This document shows positions 25,530 to 38,400 of a stretch of 64,000 nucleotides of DNA, piece by piece (the stretch's first letter is position 1; every line of letters begins with the position of its first letter). Both the position numbers and the translations under genes were made by a program. The notes beneath the pieces are model-generated. The model saw nothing but the letters and a program-made list of their open reading frames with translations, was not told the DNA's origin and ran no database searches. The DNA lies in NCBI RefSeq assembly GCF_030463565.1, contig NC_134649.1:39209044-39273043 (forward strand). The letters are read 5' to 3'. Source of the stretch: Pelecanus crispus. Its lineage: Eukaryota > Chordata > Aves > Pelecaniformes > Pelecanidae.

Positions 25530-28500
25530 CCTATTCTGATAGAAAAAGGCATAATGCAACATATTCCTTAGACTGTTTAGTACAGCTGCTGGTCTCTCTT
25601 GTGTACCATTTATGTCTCACTTAAACATCATATTTGAATTTCACTCACTGATAGAAAAATATTTTTTCCAATGAGACTTTCACTGCTGTGAACCATTTTT
25701 TACTATGTGCACCATTCAGGTGAGGATGTCTGAGCTGGGATTTCATGCTTCTGAGTGCAGGTAGTGGGGTGGGGTTCAAAGGCATTTAAGGTTTTTATAA
25801 ACAACCTTCTTATAGGAATGTTGATTTTTAAACATCCTGAAATCCTGTATTGCCACTACACAGCCTGATTAGCCCTTCATCAGAAACCCTCATCATGATG
25901 TTCCTAGACTCGGCTCACAAGAGTAAAATCAACTCAGGGATTACCTTTTCTTTATGCAAAGGAATGATTGTGACAGACAATTTGAATAATCGCTGGGGCC
26001 AAAGCTTGCAGGTGACAGGAATTTGGAAACTCCTAAGTTTGGAATCTCCCTGCGTTCTTCCTTCATCAACGTATGTTTGGAGACACGGCCTGAGGAACAG
26101 GTTTGTATGAAGCCATTTTGCATTGCTGTACAAAGTGCAGCAGTGTGTCATGCATGTCTTTCTCCAGCCCTGCACCCACTAGGTCAGAAAGCAGAAATGC
26201 TGATGAATCATGTTTGCTTTGGCAACCTCCTACTCGGGTTCCTTCTCAAACCCCTTGTCTGAGCTGGGTGCCTTTTGACACACAGGTGGGACAGCTGGAA
26301 TCTAGCAGAGCTTCATCGTGCTTTTCTCTGCTCCTGCTGACATCTACTGGTAGAACAATCTCAGCTTGTGCATTTGCAGAAGGTAGCTTAGATATACATC
26401 AAGTTTAATGTATGTACCTAAATGCAATGTAGAATTTATTAGCGTAAACATTTCTGTATTTGTTTGGGTTACTGTGTGAGCAAAGGGAGGTAGGTTTGTA
26501 GCAGGAAGGCAGGGTTCTTGACAATATTGAAATGAGAGCAGAATAAATCATTACAGTGGATTTTATAGGCAGCACTTCAGCTGAGCTATGAATAAGTGGG
26601 ATTTTGCTATTGTTGCCTCGAAGGCTTTTTTGTGGTTTTGTTTAGTTTGCTTGTTCTGCTTTCCTTATACAAAGGATCTTTTGGTAGGAAGTGTCACACT
26701 ATCAGAGGTTACTGAAAGCCAGACTCACTATGGAATCCAAGATGGTATTTTTTGTTTATAATCAATGCTTTCCGGCTTTGGCATGTCACAGGCTGTTGGT
26801 TTAGGAAACAAGGGTAAGGCATGCTTTTCTTTCTGCTAATGGCCTGTCTTATGTGTCCTCTTTTTTTTTTTTTTTAGGCTCCTGACACTGAAAATTAATC
26901 CCCTGATAGAGAGACCTTCAGAATATCCCAAGCAAAGAACAAGAAGTAGAGAAAGAGCCAAAAAGGAGTTTTTCTAGTCCTTTTGGCAGCCAGATAATTC
27001 TATCTGAATAAGTCACAGACTTCACTGAAAAATAAAAAGAGGTATTTAAGGATGATATCCCTGTCCTCATTATTAGTGATAATATGTTTACTTTGGCCTA
27101 TGAATTCGGAAGCAAAATGCACTGTAACTATAATGGTTTAGCTTTGGGGGCTTGAATCCTCTTCATGTGCCTGCAGCTGATTTGGCTTTACCCAAGGTTA
27201 AGTCCTCTGCTTGTCCATCTCTCATCTTTCCCATATAAATTTGTGCAAGGTACTGAATGTCCCAGTTAGTGTTTGTGAGATTTTTGAGGAAGGAAAAATA
27301 TTTTCCTGCTATTATTAAAGTACTTGATTGAAGACCCAGCGTGAACATTGCCCAAATTCTCTATGCCTTGCTCCTGCAAGACTTTAACACACTGGGGATA
27401 CTTATTGACAGAGAAGGAAAATCAGAGCTGTATTCAAAATGCTTTCTAAATGCGATACCCACTCTGCTCAAGAGCTGAACTCAGGCTTGCTCAGTTCTTC
27501 TGAACACACGCATCAATATGCACACAATTAAGCACAAGAGACCGGTCGTGTGATAAGTTCTTATCGATCCTCTTCTGAAGCTCTGGAAAAAGAACAGAAA
27601 AGGCTTCTAAGACAGAAAGCTCTTCAGTGGCGGTAAAAAAGAGGTATTCTCCATCATTGTAAGGACTTGAGCTGGCAGGACATCCCCAGTGGTTTGTGCT
27701 TTTAATAAGTTCTTACAAGAGTCCTAAAGATGGTAGCTGAGATAGAGCACTGCTAAGCACAGCAGAAAAGGAGATGATAAGAAAGTTAAGCTCTCTGTAT
27801 TCAGAGGTAAATTTGAAATAGTCAAGCACATTGGTGGCCTGTTGAGAACTGGAGCTAAGGCAGACCTCTGAATGTTGTAAGGCACATTTAGTGCCATGAA
27901 CAAGAAATGATCCTGTGGGGGGAAAAATAGGATCATCCAAGAATCACAGAGTCTTGGAAGACAAATTAAGGTTGCAAGAAAAAGTTTGGTATTCGTATGT
28001 TTTCCTATATTTGTACGTTTGGCTTTGCAACAAGCAGACATAAAAATCAACACAGATTTTGATTTTTAAGGACATGTGAGATGTAAAGACCTCTTCGATT
28101 CTGCTTGGTCTCATTTATAATAGTAAGTAATTTAGATAAAATTCTATAAAAATATACTTTAGAGCTGTATTCCTAGCTATTAAGCAGGGTGTTGCTATGC
28201 TCACAGTGTCAGTTCATTATACAATATATGCTTAAACTTGCCTTTTAATTATAGCTTAGAAGATTATATCCAGGAAGTTTACTAAACCAGGAAGTACTGG
28301 TCCCAGAAAGATACAAATGCCAAAACAAGAGTTTCCTCAGCGACACAGGTATTTACTATTGTAAATGTAGGTGTTTTTCCATGGGAATGTTCTCAGTTTG
28401 CCACTGTTGCTCTTGTGTAAGAGGCAAAAAAGCCCCTGAAGCACTTAGACTACAGTTAGACTATGAAAGAGTGATATTGCTAAAGAAAGCTCATGAATTA

Positions 28501-31500
28501 TGATAAAATAGAGAAACTCACCTTAAACTGCTACTTCACTAGGATGTGTCTCTTGGAATGAAGCCACATGGGAAAGGACTTTGAAAGTTTTGATGTTACA
28601 CTTCTTAAAAATAAAATAGTGTTTGTATATGAATTTTGATATGTATCTCAGAAGCAAGCCCTACAGATTTCCTAAAATTGTCCATACCGACAGAGTACAG
28701 AAAAGAGGGGACTCCTGAGAAATGCTCGCGATAAGCAGCAGGTTCCTGTGATCCAGAGGGACTACTCCATCCTTGGACAGGTATTTTCCACAACTGTTAC
28801 CTGCTTGGTATAACTTACAGGGAATGACACATTTGTCGCTGTGCTGAGACTCTAATGACCCATAGCAGGATAAATTATGCTGTACTCTCACACAGTTGTT
28901 TCCTTGAAATATGTTCATTTTTCTGTGCATGCAGGATAGGATCACAGGCTGGTTAAAGACATCAAGACTGTCTTGTAAGTGTATTTGGCTATTCCTGCAG
29001 GGAAGGTCAGCTATTTCTGTCAAATTTACACATAAAATTGTAGGCTTAAGGATTCATTTCCTCAGTGCAATTTATAAGAAAATCAATGAATCATCTCTTG
29101 ATAGATATTTTAAAAGTGAATGAGAAAACTTTTGTAATTAACTGCACTACAATGCCTGTCTACACTGACTGTCCTCAAATCTAGGAAGGCTGTAGACTTG
29201 GGAACCCAGGCACTGACTGGTGTTGTGTGATGGCAAAGTCTGAATGTTTGCCTGTGTTTTGGTTCCTTGTCCTCTTTCCCTGCCACAAATATTTACCGTG
29301 CTCTTCCTCCCTTTCATTTCTACAGGTAATTCCTTGCCATCTCCTTCCGCCATCTGGTAGTTTCCCTGTTGTCCTCTTGCCCATAATGAATAATTCAACA
29401 GCAGTATTGCAGTGATAGAGCTCTTTCCCAATGTAGCTTGATCTTGAGAAGATCAGGTACCCCACAGCAGGAGAATTTGAGCTTCCTCTCCACTAACACT
29501 GACTGCCCACAGCATCGTGTTACAGTACCTTGGAAACCAGCTTATAAAAAAATGTAAAATTAAATAGGGCCACAAATTTGTTAAATTTAGTAACAACAAA
29601 CATTATCCTGCAATACAGATCTCCACGGCAGGTGCAGAGGATGCTGCTGGTAGTATGTCTTTAGCCACTTGTTACTTCACCAACCAAGAAAGGTCAGTAT
29701 TTTGTAAAGTCGTAGCAGTTGACACGACATAGCTAAGGGTACTAAATTTCCTGAAAGCAAGGCTTTGGCAGATGATTTTCCTGCAGTGCTGCTCAGCAGC
29801 CGGGAGGTGGGGCACAGGCTTTGCTGTTTTGCGTTGGTATGCTAATGGATGCAAAGGCCTGATGCTGAACACTAATCTGGAGGTTTGTTAGGTTCAGTGG
29901 AGATGAAGAAGCAGCAGATTGCAGATTAAAGTTGCGAAAGTAAAAATACTGGAAAATTAGTTTTTAAGATTGCACTCAAAACTGAAGCTAGTAGGCCAGG
30001 AGGTCTCTTGGCACTGCTGGCAAAGGCTTGCACACCCACATGGCAGAGGTAAGAAATAGGGGAAAATAGAAAAGCAGGGTATTGAACTGAAGCAAACATC
30101 ATGTAGCTGTATGTGCACTGTTTCTGAAACTGTTTGGGGCAGTAATTAACTGGGAACACTAGTCTCTACAGATTTCAGCTTAAAATGTATTTTCTGTGTT
30201 CACAGCAAGGACCAGGCAAAACCCAATAGAAAAGGTGGGTTTGAATATAAGGTGAAACTTACTCATTTACATTTAGGTAAATTAAGATCAAAACCATTTG
30301 CGTTTTGCGAGCAGAGCCATCTCCAGTCTCTGGACAAGCTGTGAGAGACTCAGTCTGAGCTTGATCACATACAGGGGTCACAGTGGTACTTCGCAGGTTG
30401 CTGGAGGTTTTAGTTCTAGGTTGATAAACACATAATCATGGCACAATAAAACTTAGAACAACACTGCTGTTGTACCCACACATAATTTTTTCCTTCCCTA
30501 AGCTGGTGCCTGGCTTTGCTGCAGTCAGTGCACATCTCTGTTTAGGAGCACATAGTAAAAGGGGTGTTCAGGTGCTTGGAAAATTCCATAACTTGCCAGC
30601 AATATGTGCTCTGAGAGAGCACTGCTATTAAATTATCAAGCATGCCACTAGGTTAGCATATTTATCCACTCCAAATGAACTGAAATTTCTTATTTTGTAG
30701 TTTATAGAATTGCATCCTCTGGATGTACTGCCCAAAATACCCTGCAGGTAGAGGTCTGTGCTAACACATGTGGTTAGTAGCATGTCCTAAATAACAATGG
30801 ACTTGGGCTATCCCCCAGAAAAAGTAGCTGTAGAGTCTTTCACTAACTACACGATGGCACCAGCTCCTAAATATTTGTATCCAGCACGTTACATGCTGCA
30901 CCTGAGCTGTTCTTAGCTACTGGGATGAAAGTTAATAACAAGATTGCTACAATAGCTAAGGGCTTTATCAATCAGAAGCATCATGAAAAGCCTTCCCCTC
31001 TGCCTTCATCTCCCACACCCGAGAATATATACATATATTGCGCAACTCCTCTTAAAACTGGCTGATAATTTACAGAACACTTTTACCTGTCAGAATTAGG
31101 TCCTATTAAAAATTACTCATGCCCTACAAACTGTCATCTTCCTCTCCCCCATTTTTCAGATGAAAAAGAGAATTAACATCCCATTTTCAGTTATCAGTGC
31201 CATGATGCTAGTCCTGACATTGCTGCTGGTACTATAAAAGCAGGTCAGTCTCCCTCAGGTTTGAGAGCCTAGGCTTTGGGAAGAGTAAGTAAAGGCACTC
31301 CTCTAAGTCAGGTAAGGTCCTTCCTTCTCAGCTCACTTTTAATTATAATTGCTACCATCTTCCTTTCTTTGTGAGGGCTGCAAATCCAGTTGGGGATCTG
31401 GCAAGCTGATCTCTGACAATATCAAGTGTTCTCAGAACTCTTAATCGAAGGCAGCCCATGAAAGCACCCTGGGGAGTGCTTTATTCTCTGTGTTTAAAAG

Positions 31501-32519
31501 GACATGAAAGTACAATAGTTCTCTTTATACGGGTACAAAGCAGCCAATTGATCTTGTCAGTTTAATAAATAATACAATTGCTTCCATCAGACACTGTTAA
31601 TAGACTCCTGTCTGGACTAATGTTGTACAGAATTGTACAAGTACAGAAATGTTATCTACCTCCGTCTGCCCTGGATTAACCACCTCCCCCTTTATCACCT
31701 AGAGGCAAAGCTTCCGCCAGTAGTCCCTGAAGGGCATCAGGTCCCCTGATCTTCATCTTCCTCTTCATTTTAATGTGTGTTCGTAGAAGAGACAAGCTAA
31801 TTTCCTGATGCATCTGTTGTCTGGCTGGTTCCTAGCATTTGTACAGATTCAAAGAAGCTTGAGAATGTAAAATAGGCAGCAGGTTTGGGGGGGGTGGGGT
31901 GTTTTTGGTTATTTTTTAATCATTCACTGTCTATGTGGTCTCAAGATGCAAAATTTGGATCATGCTTTTCAAACATTGCAAAGGTGCAGGGAAGCTCAGA
32001 TGCATCTTCTTACCTGGGGCATGATGAATACAAGGACCAGACATCAGCAAAATTGGTACAAGGCTTTGATTCAAGAAGCTCAGAGCTCAGGGGTCTGGGA
32101 TGTTTCTGGTTTGCTGCCAGCATAACCAGATCATGCCCTTCTGTGGATTCCCCACTCCGCATTTTAAGTGGGTCCTGAGTTTTTGCATTATCAGCACTGC
32201 TTTTTAGGTGAGCATTAGATGGGGATACAGACACACCAGGGTTCATTGAGAAAGCACTGGTAACATTAGCAGAGGTGGATTTAAAAATTTTCATTGTCTT
32301 GGTTTTGGTTTGTTTTCCCACTTCTTTTCTCTGCCATGACACGAAGTGGTTCTGGGTTTTGCAGCTGACGTGATAAACAGGCAGGAAGAGAATGTATTTG
32401 TCATTGGGAATAGGTTTCCAGGGTTTTCAGGACCAGAATGTTATGCTTTGAAGGTAGTTAATTTCACAGCAGTTATGGATTTTACATTTTTACATCTTTC
32501 TGCCTATACATCTACCTAA

Positions 32520-32612
32520 ATAGATATTTATATATGTATGGGGGTTTTATATATATAAAAACATTAAAATATAGGTATGTTTCTATATATATATGTACAC
32601 ACATATGTATAG
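32520..32612. repeat. AT-rich low-complexity (TATA)n tract
   Basis: Imperfect TATATA and TATGTA units over about 90 bases, with ACACACATATG at the right end. It looks like a decayed TA/TG microsatellite. Confidence 0.65.
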
Positions 32613-32887
32613 ACCTAGTCTTTGCTGTCAGAGTCCCTGCAGGTGTTTTCCCCAGACGATGAGAGACCGGCCATGCCTCTCTGAGTGTTGCTGAGCTCTC
32701 CAACTCGGCCTGTCAAAGGAGATATTGTGGTGAGTAAAAAGCTGACTGATCCCCTTCCTTGTGTTTGCAAGAAAAATACCTCTAATATTAATGCTGGAAT
32801 CAGTTATTCAATTGTTAATAACATTTTGTTTATCTATAATAACCTGAGCGAATAATGCAATGACCAATGAGTAAAAAGAGCTGTTGT

Positions 32888-33035
32888 TGACAAGTCATTT
32901 AGATTCCCTATACCTTGGTTTTCCCTGCTGTAAGAGGTAGGTAGTAACAGTGCCAGAACTCAAAGGGGCATTAGGAGGATAAATGCATGATTTACCTTGA
33001 GCTGCTCAGGTATTTCAGGTACTGAGACAATATGT
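32888..33035 (+). mobile_element. MIR-like / CORE-SINE remnant
   Basis: The order CAAGTCATTTA, then CCTTGGTTTTCCCTGCTGTAA, then a stretch with AGGAGGATAAATGCATG and finally GAGCTGCTCAGG parallels the well-known MIR layout (AAGTCACTTA, CCTCAGTTTCCCCATCTGTAA, GAGGATAAAT, then GCTCAG). Spacing is similar. The copy is old and diverged. MIR and related CORE-SINEs are known as low-copy fossils in bird genomes. No RNA polymerase III box can be recognised. Confidence 0.5.
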
Positions 33036-34529
33036 GAAGCCAAGAGATTTGTATCTAAGCAAAGAGAGATTCTGGTTGAGAAATGAGATCCTACAGCATC
33101 AGAAGTCAACAGACCTGGGATTCTTTTGGATCAGTGGGGAAAGCAATTTATGGGAATTGAGTGCTTTATCCCAAAAGCCTTTTTCCCTGGATCCCTGTGT
33201 GATCAAGTCTGTGCTTGCATGGATATTGCTTTTAAATTGTTGTTGCACTGCTTGCAGAGAAAACACTCACACTGCTGCCCTTCTACCTAAAGACAAACTC
33301 AAATTCTTTTTATTTTAAATTCAAAACCTAATTGATAATCCAGATTCCTTGGCTAGTTTTAGAGATAACTTCAGAAAGAAAAATCAGTCCTTCAAATAAT
33401 AAACTTCTCATGTTGAAAATCAGTTTTCTTTACTCCCACATCCATTTTGAATTGAGGCTACTGTGTTTGAAGGGTAAGACCCAGTAATGCTTCTAAAGTC
33501 ACAATCGGTATTTGAAAGGCAGCTCTGTGCTCCTCTTTGAGTGCTATTGATGCTTTCAGCTGTCGCATGAAAGACCTAGAACTCTGATCTCTGGTTTTGG
33601 CAAGTCAAGTCATTCAATTCAATTTCAGAACCGTGCAGCTGTGAAGCTTCACGGGTTTTGATGTTTAAAAAGGTAGGGATTATTTCTGTTCTCGGTGATT
33701 TGTGAGCAACTGCTGCTTCTGTTAGCAAACCCAGGAAGAAACCTGTCTGTCTGATGTGCACGGACTGTTACTGATACCTGTGCAGACACCTGAGTAGATA
33801 TTACACATCTGGCTGGCATCTCTGAGATCAAAGTGCTCTCTGATGCTCTGCTGCCCTTTGAACAGCATTTAATTGGCCATGAGACCACGTTTTAGGACCT
33901 GGGACTGAGCTTTGCCTCCTCAGGTCACTGGGTGAATCCAGTTTAGGTCTGTAGGAAAGGGGTCGGTGTTCTCAGCCTCCTTTCTGGTAGAGAGAGGGCT
34001 GCATTGTTATTCCCATTGCTCCACTTCTCTTACTTGCAGAGAATCACAGTGAAGATATGAGTATGCAGTCCCTGCTCTTTCTTATGGGGGGGGTTCTGCA
34101 GGTTGTTTGAAGCACATTAGGATGGACTGTTCAGTGGGGATACCCCAGGTGTCCTCTGCAGAGAAGATTTCGGGCAGGTCTGGCCAGCCTTGATCTTACA
34201 AGGTTTGTGCCAAACTCTTCAAACACATGATTCCCTGGGGAGCAGGGAATAGCTTACGAGTGATGGGTGCTAGCCTGGGCATGAAGCTGGGATTCAGGGT
34301 GAACTGAAAAAGCTGGCCTTGGCAGCCACTCCTCACCCACCTCCTCCCACGGCAGGAGCAGGAAATTATCTAGCAACGTTTTGCAAACCAAACTTGTGCT
34401 GGTCCTGTCGTGGAAGCCCGAGTTGCACTGATAAAGAGGCATGGACTGGTCACTGATACAGCCTCTGCTGGCACCGGTGCCAGCTGGGCGAGGGCTGGCT
34501 CCAGTCCAGAGCCTAATAGCCTCCTAAGC

Positions 34530-34588
34530 TTAGCGCTGAGCCAAGGCTAAGAGATGAACCCTGAGCTTGGCGTTCAGCGCCTCGCTAA
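34530..34588. repeat. Bulged inverted repeat (potential hairpin)
   Basis: Three nested arm pairs can form a 59-base hairpin. TTAGC (34530-34534) pairs with GCTAA (34584-34588), GCTGA (34535-34539) with TCAGC (34574-34578), and GCCAAG plus CT (34540-34548) with AG plus CTTGGC (34564-34571). Bulges are of one, two and five bases, with a 15-base loop. It sits in a CpG-richer patch than its surroundings. Function unknown. Confidence 0.45.
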
Positions 34589-35428
34589 TGCAGAGGAATT
34601 GCCTCCCATCCAGCTTGGTTATTGGGCACAACTGGCGCGTGCCTGCCAGTCCGCCCCAACAGCTAACTGCAATGCCCTTCATTTCCAGCACTGTAAAACT
34701 AGCCTAGTCAATGTGCGCATGCCTGGGGGCTTCTCCCCAAGGGATTTCGGTGTGCATTCCTTTATTTTCATTAGCAATGAAGACCATTTGGTTTAACTGC
34801 CTGCCAAAACATGTGGAGAACTGGAGAGCTGGGATGTGAACACAGACTCTGTTCTGCAGTCAAAGCAGGCTCTTCCGGACACTGTTCCCTCTCTACTAAA
34901 TAATACAGCATTACAAGCATGTCTGTGCTGGGTTATTGTGCAGCACGCATCTTGCTGCAAAGACAGCAAAGCTGAACTGCTGTTTGCTGTACCAAGGGAG
35001 AAATACAGTGCAGACTTTGCTTGTGGGATAGGGCAGAGCATTGGCTTTGGTTGTTTCCTCTATCTAGTAGAGTAAAAGGATCTGGCATTGTAGAGAGGAG
35101 CATACCAGGTATTCTGTGCAGGAAAAATAGTGTATCTGCATGCTAACCACACATGATGGACTGCCTGCTGCTAATGAAAGTACTGTGTTACGCATTGTTA
35201 CTGGGTGGCTCATGACAAGGACACTGTGCTGAGGTATTTATTGACTATATGGTGCAAAAAGCTTCTTAGGTTCTTCACAGATCTGAGATCCAGGTCCCTT
35301 CCGTGATAATTTCACAGCCTGAACAGATGTTGGATGGATGTGTGGCAAGGAGGTGGGGGCGGTCAAAACAACCTGAACTGACAGCGAATGTCAGGACACT
35401 GACAGCACTCTGCATGGGACGGGTGTGA

Positions 35429-35455
35429 GGAAGAGGAGGAGGAGGAGGGAGGTGG
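35429..35455 (+). repeat. GGA-rich purine tract
   Basis: An uninterrupted purine run of GGA/AGG units, a simple repeat of the (GGA)n type. Confidence 0.7.
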
Positions 35456-38400
35456 GACATTGGCAGATGTGCACTGTGGAAGGGAGAAAGCAAAGTCATC
35501 CCGCAGGATGTCGCTTCTGAGCAGAGGACTCTGCTAAGGCTCAATTTGGTAGTATGCCGCACACCTGCTGTTTGCAGCCAAGTCTAAAGGCACCAAGGAT
35601 GCCAGTGCCTTGCAAGATTAAACTCTTTGATTCCAATCTCTTTAGGTAGAAAGCATGTTGTTTTATCTAATCCTTGTCTCTGTCTGTTTTAGGCTGTGGT
35701 GCCTGCTGAGAAAAGGTATGCATAATGAAATGATTAAATCATGCGTTTTCAAATAATCAAAGTCATGCTGTTTCAGCTATGCAGAAATCCTATTCCTCTT
35801 ATGAGACATCTAGCCAGATTCAGAATTTCTTTTGGATTTTATATTTCTTAGAAGGACTCTGAATAAAAAAGAGAATCTGGTTAAGGCCAGTTCTGCTCTC
35901 CTGTATGCCAAGGGCCAGATATGATCACATTCATATTCTTCTTGTGTCACTGCAGACAGAAAATAACTTTGCAGTCTGATTTTATGCTCTAAAGAAAATC
36001 ATTCACACTGTGACAGCACTTCAAAATATTTCAATCCTTATTCTGTATATGCTGCTGGCTATGACTGCAGTGCAGAAAGAGCTGCTTCACTGAATCAGTA
36101 GTTATGGGAAGGGGTAAAGTTTCCAAATCACTCCTTTCCATCTTGATTTTGTAATTAATCCCTCATCCCTGCTGCACCTCCAGTTTGAGATGTCTCCCCT
36201 GTAACTGCACTACTTCAAACTTTGGCATCCCTGACACACTTAATTGCTCAACACTGAGCAATATTGTTCACAGTAAGGTCAGATGGTGCTACGTAGGCTG
36301 CTACATATAGAATCACCTCCTGACTGTGGGAAATCTCCCTAGGGAAACGTACCGTGGAGCAAGTACTGAAGGAAGTGAATCAGAAAGACCTTTATCATCA
36401 GGATCCAGAGACTCCTACCTGTCCTCCAAGGGAAGGTCCCTTCTTAAAAGGATGCTGCCAAGGCTGATGGACCTAAAATTAAACTTTGTGCGTTTTTTTG
36501 AGTGATGGGCTTGTATATGTTCCCATGTTCTGCTGTTTGGGGTCAGTGGTAGGAGCATATGAGGAACCAGCTGAAAACAAACAGGAATGTTGTTATCAAG
36601 GAGGACTCTGACCTCCCAAGGTCATGGAAGTGACAGTGAACTGATGGAAGTTAACAGGCTTATTTTAATGAAGGGTCTGTATTTACAGGGGAGATGGCAC
36701 AGCAACTACAAGGGAGCTGTGTCATAAGACACTCTTATGGGTTAATTTTTGCAGATCCTAAATACAGCCTCAGGGAGAATAGCAGTGAAGAAGTCCCTCC
36801 CTCCATTATAGTGCCACATTTAGGAAATTGAGTAACAATTGTAGTCTATCTAAGAAGGCAGAGAAATTTAATTGAATAGCAAAATATCAGATTTACATTT
36901 CAAACAGAGGAATTATCTTTTTGGGCCAAGCAGAAGAGTTTAATTTTGACAAAAGGAGTTATAAGAACTCATCTGCTTTACCATAATGGAAAATGTCACC
37001 ACCAGTCTCATTTTTATTATGGAAGCGTTGCTCCAAGAGACTTCAGATCTGTACGTGCAGTTCTCCATCTCAAAACTGAGGCGTCTCAGACCAAATGACA
37101 TTTGCAGTTTGAGACAGCCACAATTCTGTACTGCAGCGAAAGAGCCAGAGACCATACGGCTGCACTACTGGGATACCACCCTTGTTCTGCAGATCAGATG
37201 TTGAAGACAATGTGGCAGTAAGACAGAAAGCGTTAATCAGGGACACTGAAAATGGTAAACCTGAGTAGCTATAAGCAAACAGCAGATGGAGATGGAAGAA
37301 AAGGAAATAATCAAATTCTGCATTGACAGAGACAGCTTAGATGACTGCTTTCATTTGAATTCATCTTATAAAATGAATTTGCTAGTTTTACTCTAGAGAT
37401 GGATTTCCTCAGATGACAAAGTTAAAAAAAAATAAAGGCAACAGAAAGCAAGCAAAAAAATCCCAGCTTAGTGGCAGTGCAGAACAAACCTAGCGTTCAA
37501 AAGCATTCAAAAAGCAAAGAGCAATTTCTTCTCCAGATGAACAAAGCTGGATGGTTATGCTGGTTGCTTTCAGCTCTAAAATGCTGCTGGAGAGCAGAGC
37601 TTGATGCTGTTCTCTTTTGCTCTGCCCAGTGTGGCTCTTTGGGACAGGACATGATGCTGCCATGGAAAACCGCACCTTGACAGAAGCATCAGACGGCTGT
37701 TCACAGTCTTCTCATGTGGAGCTTAAACCTTTCCCCAGCTAGGAGTTAATACTGCCAGTGCCCATGTTCGACCTTTTCCTTGCAGAGTTCTGCCTCATTC
37801 ACTTGGCTGCTTTACCTCCTACTTGAACCTAAAACTTTAACAGCAGCCAAGAGGGAGAGAACTGTGTGGGGTTTAGAGTCTTCAGTGCAATCTATTTGAA
37901 AAATGTCTGTTACTAAAAGGTGTAAAGCCTTTAGCAGTCCAGAGTAGAACAAGTTTGTGTAAATAACAAATTATACCAGTCCATATTGATTTTTCTTGTC
38001 TGATCAATTCCCAGATCAAAGGTGCTCTTCCTACAAGTCAAAAGGTGATATTTCTAACTGCAGTCACTCCAAATTCTGAAGAGCTAAAACCCAAGTTTTT
38101 CTTTCTCTGCTCCATCATTGCTGTAAATAAAAGCATTGCATTAAAGACACACCTTACCATTTTGTTGCTGATCCATAAAGCTTACTTTTTAAACAAGGAA
38201 AAAGCTTCCCAGCTCCATAAAGCAGGCATGGCTATGAAGAGCAATTGCACATTAAAGACATAGTTGTGTGCAGCATTTATCCTCCCAAGCATCCCAAGTG
38301 CTCTGATGTACCATGCCCCCTGCTCTCACTCTCTGGCCTACAGACTCAACTTCCAGGGGACAGGACTGCATGAAGCCTGTGCTCTTCTCACCAAGTTCAC

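Larger units (their letters stand above)
24526..32887. other. Gene-free interval
   Basis: About 8.4 kb without a supportable gene. It holds G-rich tracts at 25509-25529 and 31885-31900, a T15 run followed by AG at 26861-26877, and an AT-rich tract at 32520-32612. Short open frames on both strands show no domain. The sequence near 31140-31180 faintly resembles an antisense MIR-like core but is too diverged to call. Confidence 0.6.

Noticed and set aside
26861..26877. Poly-T followed by AG, resembling a splice acceptor
   Set aside because: No coding exon follows. The downstream sequence has stops in all likely frames and no recognisable protein.
27930..27985. Possible antisense CR1 3' end (AATCACAGAGTCTTGGAAG)
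   Set aside because: Block order and most positions disagree with the CR1 terminus, and there is no octamer repeat.
31140..31185. Possible antisense MIR-like core (CCCCCATTTTTCAGATGAAAA)
   Set aside because: Only one short block matches; flanking blocks are absent.
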